From: DHVE2 group archaeon
GTDB lineage: Archaea > Thermoplasmatota > Thermoplasmata > Thermoplasmatales > Aciduliprofundaceae
Length of the DNA stretch: 11,208 bases
NCBI GenBank assembly: GCA_015522955.1
Contig: WALG01000144.1
Coordinates: forward strand, 1 to 11,208
Reading direction: 5' to 3'
The translations under genes and the position numbers were made by a program. The notes beneath the pieces were generated by a model. The model searched no databases. It worked only from the letters and a program-made list of their open reading frames with translations, and was not told where the DNA came from. Shown in pieces: positions 6,911-11,208 of the stretch (its first letter is position 1; each line of letters starts with the position of its first letter).

Positions 6911-7207
6911 TTGATTGAGGGGTTTTTTGCACTTACCATCTTTTTCTTCCTGGTACTGTGGTTTCTTCCATTTATGGTAATGTTCTATCTCCCCAGAATC
7001 CGGCTCTGGACTAGTCCTTGGATTCACAAAAAGGAGCCTGAAGATTTTGATTATTATGGATTTTTTCAGTGGCAAACCAACCGGGCCAATATGGTAGCCG
7101 CCTATTATTGTAGATTCCCCGCCACTCTATTTCGTAGGTTATGGCTTCGTATCTCGCTTATATATGCCTCCCTGATTTTTTCCCGTTTTTCATTGCTATT
7201 GTTATAA
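6911..7207 (+). pseudogene. Small membrane protein, N-terminal part, separated by a frameshift
   Basis: Not recognised as a known family. The frame lies in phase with the aldolase stop and has a TTG start at 6911 with no convincing ribosome-binding site. It encodes one strong hydrophobic helix (about residues 5-28), a polar 50-residue segment with aromatic and basic residues, and the beginning of a second hydrophobic stretch (ISLIYASLIF). It then ends in an unlikely 'SRFSLLLL' at TAA 7205-7207. The second helix continues naturally in the -1 frame from the run of six T at 7176-7181. A better-placed ATG at 6898, preceded by GAGAGG, is in another frame and hits TGA after six codons, so the start is unsure as well. 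Confidence 0.5.
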
Positions 7208-7350
7208 CTTTTTCAACGAGGTCAATGGTGTGCTTTATCATTTCTTCCGTGTGGCTGGTTATAATGTCTTACCTCCTGAGATTCTACATGGTGGATGTGT
7301 TGCAGACGGAGTACGATAAATACAAAAAACGAAAGGGTGAAGAAATTTAG
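7141..7350 (+). pseudogene. Small membrane protein, C-terminal part in the -1 frame
   Basis: This frame is open only from 7138 (TAG just before) to TAG 7348-7350. Its useful part encodes the rest of helix two (FFPFFIAIVITF), a third helix (MVCFIISSVWLVIMSYLLRFYM) and a charged tail ending KKRKGEEI, a plausible cytoplasmic C-terminus. If joined to the 6911 frame at the T6 run, the product would be about 146 residues with three membrane helices. An independent start at ATG 7141 would replace a good hydrophobic helix with 'MASYLAYICLPD' and has no ribosome-binding site, so a single broken gene is favoured. The function is unknown; it is last in the cluster that begins at 4885. Confidence 0.5.
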
Positions 7351-7547
7351 AAATTCAGAAAACAAATGTAGTATCCGATTTTATTTTACATTTCAAGTAT
7401 CCACCTCGCAATCTCCCTTTATTTTCCTCCCTTTCCATAGTTCTCTGATAATCCATGGGTTTTCCTGTCGTTCAACTTACGCATGGTGGATATCATGTAA
7501 GATGTTAAATTATTTTGGGATATTACAAAATTAGAAAATAAACGAAA
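7351..7547 (+). other. AT-rich non-coding stretch with T-tracts and a hairpin
   Basis: I see no supported gene here. T-rich stretches near 7378-7388 could end transcription of the upstream cluster, as archaeal terminators are usually T-tracts. A hairpin can be drawn at 7476-7501: CTTAC pairs with GTAAG and an inner ATG pairs with CAT, around an 8-base loop. An overlapping weaker pairing joins ATCCA near 7451 with TGGAT at 7487-7491. Nothing identifies a known RNA family. Confidence 0.35.
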
Positions 7548-7556
7548 TTATTATAT
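7541..7556 (+). promoter_or_regulatory. Promoter of the coiled-coil/MBL operon
   Basis: A BRE-like AACGAAA (7541-7547) is followed directly by the TATA-like TTATTATA (7548-7555). The predicted transcription start is about 7576-7580, giving a leader of roughly 10-14 bases before ATG 7590. Both elements are seen in sequence; promoter function is inferred. Confidence 0.55.
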
Positions 7557-7589
7557 TCTTTTTCCCTTATCCCGTGGCAGTGATTTCCC

Positions 7590-8474
7590 ATGCCTGAACT
7601 TTTGGAGGAACTGGAGGCACGATACGAGAAGAGGAAGCGGGATATGGAACTGCATCGAATGCTTAGAGACAAGCATAACAAAGAAGGTAGAGAATGGGCA
7701 GATAAAAGGGATGAGTTAAATAAGAAGATAAAGGAAATGCTTACAGAGGCAAAGGAGCACAAGAAACTCAGAGATGAATTAAATGAAAAGGTCAAGGAAT
7801 ACAAGGAAGAGAGGAGAAAATGGAATCAGGAAGTTCAGGAACTGGCCCGAAAATTGAAGGAGGCTAAGGGCAGACTTCTTCCTCGCAAAGACTTACCGAG
7901 CATAGGTAAGTTGAAAAAGAAATTGAAGGAACTGGAGTTCAAGCAGCAAACAATGGTTCTAACTCCCGAGAAGGAAAGAGAACTGGTGGAACTCATAGAT
8001 TCGCTCTACAAAAAAATCACAGAATATGAGAAACAGATGGATGAGGAGATGAAGAAGAATCAGGAACTCAAGGAACTGCAGGAGAAGTTCAGAGAGGCAA
8101 AGGAAAAGGCTGAGCACTATCATAAACTTGTTGAAGAGACCGTTGTGAAAGCACAGGAGCATCATAACAAAATGGTGGAACTCTTTGAAAAGGTAGACGA
8201 GATAAGAAAAGAGGCTGATGAGGCACATAGATTATTCGTAGAGAACAAAAAAACTGCGGATGAGGAGCATGAGAAATTTATAGCAGCATCACGTGATGTC
8301 AAGGACTTTGAGAAGATAATTGCGGGTCTCAGGCAAAAGAAGATGGCAAGCAAGAAAAAGAAGGAGAAAAGCGAGATAAAGAGGAAGGCAGAGGAGATTT
8401 ACGAGAAGTTCAAGCGTGGAGAGCCTCTGACAACAGAGGATATCCTTATTCTTCAGAAAGCAGGACTCCTATGA
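7590..8474 (+). CDS. Archaeal coiled-coil protein (COG1340-like)
   Basis: This is a 294-residue, almost entirely alpha-helical, highly charged protein. Residues about 1-95 form a heptad-rich coiled coil, with a short break around 'LLPRKDLPSIG' (96-106). A second long coiled coil extends from about 107 to 250, followed by a lysine-rich KKKKEKSEIKRK block. The compact end 'KFKRGEPLTTEDILILQKAGLL' is a conserved hallmark of this archaeal family, sometimes misannotated as phosphoserine phosphatase because of coiled-coil similarity. No enzyme motif, membrane helix or signal peptide is visible, so it is expected in the cytoplasm as a structural or scaffolding protein. Its stop overlaps the start of the UPF0282 gene as ATGA, implying coupled translation. 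The function is unknown. Confidence 0.8.
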   Translation: MPELLEELEARYEKRKRDMELHRMLRDKHNKEGREWADKRDELNKKIKEMLTEAKEHKKLRDELNEKVKEYKEERRKWNQEVQELARKLKEAKGRLLPRKDLPSIGKLKKKLKELEFKQQTMVLTPEKERELVELIDSLYKKITEYEKQMDEEMKKNQELKELQEKFREAKEKAEHYHKLVEETVVKAQEHHNKMVELFEKVDEIRKEADEAHRLFVENKKTADEEHEKFIAASRDVKDFEKIIAGLRQKKMASKKKKEKSEIKRKAEEIYEKFKRGEPLTTEDILILQKAGLL

Positions 8475-9295
8475 AAGTATATCCCGTAACTTCAGATTCT
8501 TTAGGCGTTCGTTCTCTCTCTGTTTTTATAGAGATGCAAGAGTTTAATATGCTTATAGACCCCTCTGCTGCTCTGGGTCCTTACAGATATGGACTGCCAC
8601 CTAAACCTATAGAGATTAAAACCCTGCAAAGGTACAAGGAAGAGATTCGAAAACTGGCAAATAAAGCAAAGATTCTGGTGATTTCTCATTATCATTATGA
8701 CCACTATGACCCTGAGGAGGATTTTTATCAAGAAAAGATCGTATTTGCGAAGCACTGGAAGGAGAAAATAAATTACAGCCAGAGAAAGAGGGCATATGTG
8801 TTTCATGAGAAATTTGCGGACAAATGTGAATTACATTACGTGGACGACATGAAGTTTGATATAGAAGGTGTTGAAATTATATTCTCTCCTCCTTTTCCCC
8901 ATGGGGAAGAGGGCACGAGACTTGGCTATGTGATAATGACCACGGTGGACGATGGAAAGATGCGTGTTCTGCATGCATCTGATGTGGAGGGTCCCATAGT
9001 GGAGGAAGCCGCTGAATATATAATCTCTCAGAATCCGGATCTGGCGATAATCGATGGCCCTGCCACCTATTTTCTGGGGTATCGTCTTTCCAGAGAATCT
9101 CTAAAGAGGAGCATAAAAAATTTGGTTAGAGTAGCAGAGAATGTGCCCACGGTGATTTTGGACCATCATCTGCTCAGGGACCTCAGATACCGTGAGACCT
9201 TGGCGGAAGTGTACACTCACGATAATGTTCTTACCTTTGCTGAGTTCAAGGGCGAACCCATAAATATGCTGGAAGCACATCGTAAAGAACTGTAA
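8471..9295 (+). CDS. UPF0282 family metallo-beta-lactamase-fold hydrolase
   Basis: This 274-residue protein fits the archaeal UPF0282 family of MBL-fold metal-dependent hydrolases. The metal-binding signature HYHYDHYD is at 73-80 (H73, H75, D77, H78); other likely metal or active-site residues are H144 (PHG), D171 (HASDVEG) and H232/H233 (LDHHLLRD). D30 ends the first core strand (MLIDPSAALGPYRYG), a segment typical of this family. The set looks complete, so an active hydrolase is likely, but the substrate is unknown. The gene overlaps the coiled-coil gene by 4 bp (ATGA), which sets the start, and is the last gene of that operon; 46 bp separate it from the aminopeptidase gene, where a new promoter is seen. 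Confidence 0.9.
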   Translation: MKVYPVTSDSLGVRSLSVFIEMQEFNMLIDPSAALGPYRYGLPPKPIEIKTLQRYKEEIRKLANKAKILVISHYHYDHYDPEEDFYQEKIVFAKHWKEKINYSQRKRAYVFHEKFADKCELHYVDDMKFDIEGVEIIFSPPFPHGEEGTRLGYVIMTTVDDGKMRVLHASDVEGPIVEEAAEYIISQNPDLAIIDGPATYFLGYRLSRESLKRSIKNLVRVAENVPTVILDHHLLRDLRYRETLAEVYTHDNVLTFAEFKGEPINMLEAHRKEL

Positions 9296-9305
9296 TTAAG
9301 GGCAT

Positions 9306-9320
9306 AGAAAACTAATTATA
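9306..9320 (+). promoter_or_regulatory. Promoter of a probably leaderless aminopeptidase transcript
   Basis: A BRE-like AGAAAAC (9306-9312) precedes the TATA-like TAATTATA (9313-9320). Its centre lies about 25 bp before the ATG at 9342, so transcription should begin at or next to the start codon. The absence of a ribosome-binding site before the ATG agrees with a leaderless mRNA. Confidence 0.5.
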
Positions 9321-9341
9321 GTGAAGAAAGATTTATGAACT

Positions 9342-10343
9342 ATGAATCTTGAGAAACTTGTAAGAGCGTTTGGTGTTCCCGGATTTGAAGATGAGATTCG
9401 TGCCATAGTTCGTGAGCATATGGGAAAATATGCTGATGAAGTACGCGTAGATCGCTTGGGCAACGTGATTGGCGTTGTAAATGGTAGTGATTTATCGGTA
9501 ATGATTGCAGCGCACATGGATCAGATTGGTTTCATGGTTACCGGATTTACGGAGGATGGTTATCTGGTCATTCGTCCCATGGGCGGTGTAAATCCGGAAA
9601 CTCTCAGAGCAAGTGCTGTTCGTATCAAAGGAAAGAAGGGTTTTGTATACGGTGTGATTGGCGAAAAACCTCCTCACCTCGGAAAGGATAATGAAAAAAA
9701 GGATTTCAAAGACCTGCGGGTGGATATTGGGGTGGATAGCAGAGAAGAGGCAGAAAAAATTGTGGATATTGGCTCTGTGGGGACATATATTGATAACTAC
9801 TATGACCTAGGTAATAGAATTGTTGCCACCGCATTGGATGACAGAAGTGGGATTTATACAATGCTTAAGACCATGGAGAATTTTGAAAGCGAGGCTACAG
9901 TATACTTTGTTGCCACAGCACAAGAAGAGGTTGGATTAAGGGGTGCCAAAGTCTCTGGGTATGGGATCTATCCCGATATTGCAATTGCCATAGATGTGAC
10001 CCACGCCAGAATGCCATCCATGGGTAAAGATGAACTCTCGGTGGAATTGGGTAAGGGACCTACCATAGGTGTGGGTCCAACAGGACATCCCAAACTGGTA
10101 CAGCATTTTATGAGGGCGGCGGTGGAAATACCGTATCAACTGGAGGCAAATCCATCCAGAAGTGGTACTGATGCCGATGTTCTGCAACTCTCCAGGGATG
10201 GTGTTGCTACGCTGGTTTTCTCCATACCTCTGAGGTACATGCACTCAAGTGTTGAAATGGTGGATAAAAAAGATCTGAATAACACTATTACTTTGCTGAG
10301 AGAGGCGCTGAAAAACATTCATATGGTAGACCTCAATTTATGA
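9342..10343 (+). CDS. M42 family metallo-aminopeptidase (TET/deblocking aminopeptidase type)
   Basis: This 333-residue protein is a dinuclear-metal aminopeptidase of family M42; relatives assemble into tetrahedral dodecamers (TET) that trim peptides released by proteasomes. The metal and catalytic residues are all seen: H58 and D60 in 'AAHMDQIGF', D166 in 'ALDDRSG', E195/E196 in 'QEEVGLRGA', D218 in 'DVTHA', and H301 in 'YMHSSVEM'. The 'GTDAD' segment near 275-279 is also typical. The length is slightly short of the ~350 usual in TET proteins, with no obvious missing core. ATG 9342 is supported by the TATA box spacing; ATG 9335 is out of frame. It is followed after 12 bp by the mevalonate kinase gene, probably as one operon. 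Peptide preference cannot be told from sequence. Confidence 0.93.
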   Translation: MNLEKLVRAFGVPGFEDEIRAIVREHMGKYADEVRVDRLGNVIGVVNGSDLSVMIAAHMDQIGFMVTGFTEDGYLVIRPMGGVNPETLRASAVRIKGKKGFVYGVIGEKPPHLGKDNEKKDFKDLRVDIGVDSREEAEKIVDIGSVGTYIDNYYDLGNRIVATALDDRSGIYTMLKTMENFESEATVYFVATAQEEVGLRGAKVSGYGIYPDIAIAIDVTHARMPSMGKDELSVELGKGPTIGVGPTGHPKLVQHFMRAAVEIPYQLEANPSRSGTDADVLQLSRDGVATLVFSIPLRYMHSSVEMVDKKDLNNTITLLREALKNIHMVDLNL

Positions 10344-10355
10344 AGTTGCTGGAAA

Positions 10356-11208
10356 ATGCCATCTATCAGGGCTACTGCGCCATCAAAAGTTATTCTATTC
10401 GGTGAGCATGCTGTAGTTTATGGAGAGCCCGCCATCGCGGTGGCTATCGGGTTGCGTACCCATGTGAGAATAGAGAAATCCGAGAGATACATGGTTAATG
10501 GCTATCCTCTCGATGAAAAATATCACAGTTACATTCTCAACGCCCTTAAACTTGCTTGGGATGATGATCCTTTAGAAATATCTACTGTTAGTGAAGTGCC
10601 ATCGGCATCTGGAATGGGCTCTTCTGCCTCGGTCACAGTAGCCACACTGGCAGCACTGCTTGCGGGGAAAAAGAAAATGGATAGGCTTAGGGAAGATGAG
10701 ATTGCAAAATTAGGTTTTGAGGTTGAATATATTACCCAGGGCAGAGCGAGCCCCATTGACACAAGTACGGTGACGCATGGTATGGGCATTCTGGTGGATC
10801 GTGTAGAGAGGAATAATTTTCTCTGGAGAATTGAAAAGAACGGGGTTGTGTGGAATGTTCATCATATTCAGGTTCCCTCACTTAAACTTGTAGTTGGATT
10901 CTCAGGCGTGAAGGGTGCCACTGCAGACATGGTTGCTAAGGTTCGCAGGTTCTATCAATGGAACAGTTTTGCCCGGGAGGTTATCAGAGAGATAGGAAAA
11001 ATAACCTTAAAGGCTGTACCCGCTCTGGAAAATGGTGATTATGGGCGAATAGGAGAACTCATGGACAGAAACAACAAACTGCTTACGATACTGGGAGTGA
11101 ATCATCCTATGCTGCGAAGGATGATATCTGCTGCCAGGAGATATTCCTACGGTGCTAAAATCACGGGGGCAGGCGGTGGAGGCTCCATGGTCGCACTTAC
11201 GGACGAAC
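10356..11208 (+). CDS. mvk: Mevalonate kinase (GHMP kinase), 3' end cut by window
   Basis: The enzyme phosphorylates mevalonate with ATP in isoprenoid (archaeal lipid) synthesis. From ATG 10356, 284 codons are present; family members of about 310 residues suggest that only some 25-30 codons lie beyond the window edge. GHMP motif 1 is 'APSKVILFGEHAVVYGE' at 8-24, with K11 and E17. The ATP-binding motif 2 is 'VPSASGMGSSAS' at 81-92. The likely catalytic D135 is in 'SPIDTSTVTHG', and motif 3 is 'KITGAGGGGSM' at 268-278. Motif 1 with GEHAVVYG is diagnostic for mevalonate kinase rather than homoserine or galactokinase. A weak TGGAAA precedes the ATG. It lies 12 bp after the aminopeptidase stop. 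Confidence 0.93.
   Translation, partial: MPSIRATAPSKVILFGEHAVVYGEPAIAVAIGLRTHVRIEKSERYMVNGYPLDEKYHSYILNALKLAWDDDPLEISTVSEVPSASGMGSSASVTVATLAALLAGKKKMDRLREDEIAKLGFEVEYITQGRASPIDTSTVTHGMGILVDRVERNNFLWRIEKNGVVWNVHHIQVPSLKLVVGFSGVKGATADMVAKVRRFYQWNSFAREVIREIGKITLKAVPALENGDYGRIGELMDRNNKLLTILGVNHPMLRRMISAARRYSYGAKITGAGGGGSMVALTDE

Noticed and set aside
6898..6918. ATG at 6898 with upstream GAGAGG as a gene start
   Set aside because: The frame stops after six codons. It could be the true start of the membrane protein only if another one-base change were present, which is not seen.
7295..7534. Open frame at 7295-7534 on the + strand
   Set aside because: It begins inside the C-terminal membrane-protein frame, has no domain pattern and no ribosome-binding site, and its composition looks like translated AT-rich non-coding DNA.

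Overview
The window looks like a euryarchaeal chromosome segment. It carries an archaeal RNA polymerase subunit (RpoL), an archaeal SMC–ScpA pair, an UPF0282 metallo-beta-lactamase-fold protein, a COG1340-type coiled-coil protein, an M42 (TET-like) aminopeptidase and an archaeal-type mevalonate kinase. Promoters have BRE/TATA boxes (e.g. TTTAAATA) and some transcripts look leaderless. The gene mix and moderate AT richness would fit a Thermoplasmata/DHVE2 (Aciduliprofundum-like) lineage, but that placement is inference. There are no mobile elements, CRISPR arrays, tRNAs or rRNAs.

Left part (1–4678): rpoL on the + strand runs convergently into a minus-strand smc–scpA operon, with a 20-bp tail-to-tail overlap. 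smc (1181 aa) and scpA (282 aa) overlap by 14 bp, with a near-perfect ribosome-binding site for scpA inside the end of smc. They encode the ATPase and kleisin of the chromosome-organising condensin complex; scpB is not in the window.

Centre (4679–7350): a 200-bp divergent promoter region separates smc from a + strand cluster. It contains mirrored TATA boxes, two TATGTCATA palindromes and several TGTCTGACA-type boxes, and is the most striking regulatory structure here. The + strand cluster encodes a four-helix membrane protein with a long charged cytoplasmic tail, a DUF429 (RNase H-fold) protein, a class II aldolase, and a small three-helix membrane protein. The DUF429 gene and the small membrane-protein gene are each split at a run of six T residues; in both cases a seventh T would restore one continuous frame.

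Right part (7351–11208): a roughly 200-bp AT-rich non-coding stretch and a promoter precede a COG1340-type coiled-coil gene, which overlaps a UPF0282 MBL-fold gene by 4 bp (ATGA). A probably leaderless M42 aminopeptidase gene follows, and 12 bp after its stop begins a mevalonate kinase gene that runs off the right edge.

The most interesting inference is that condensin (smc–scpA) shares a symmetric, operator-rich promoter with an unrecognised membrane protein, making the latter a candidate partner or co-regulated factor in chromosome or cell-envelope biology.
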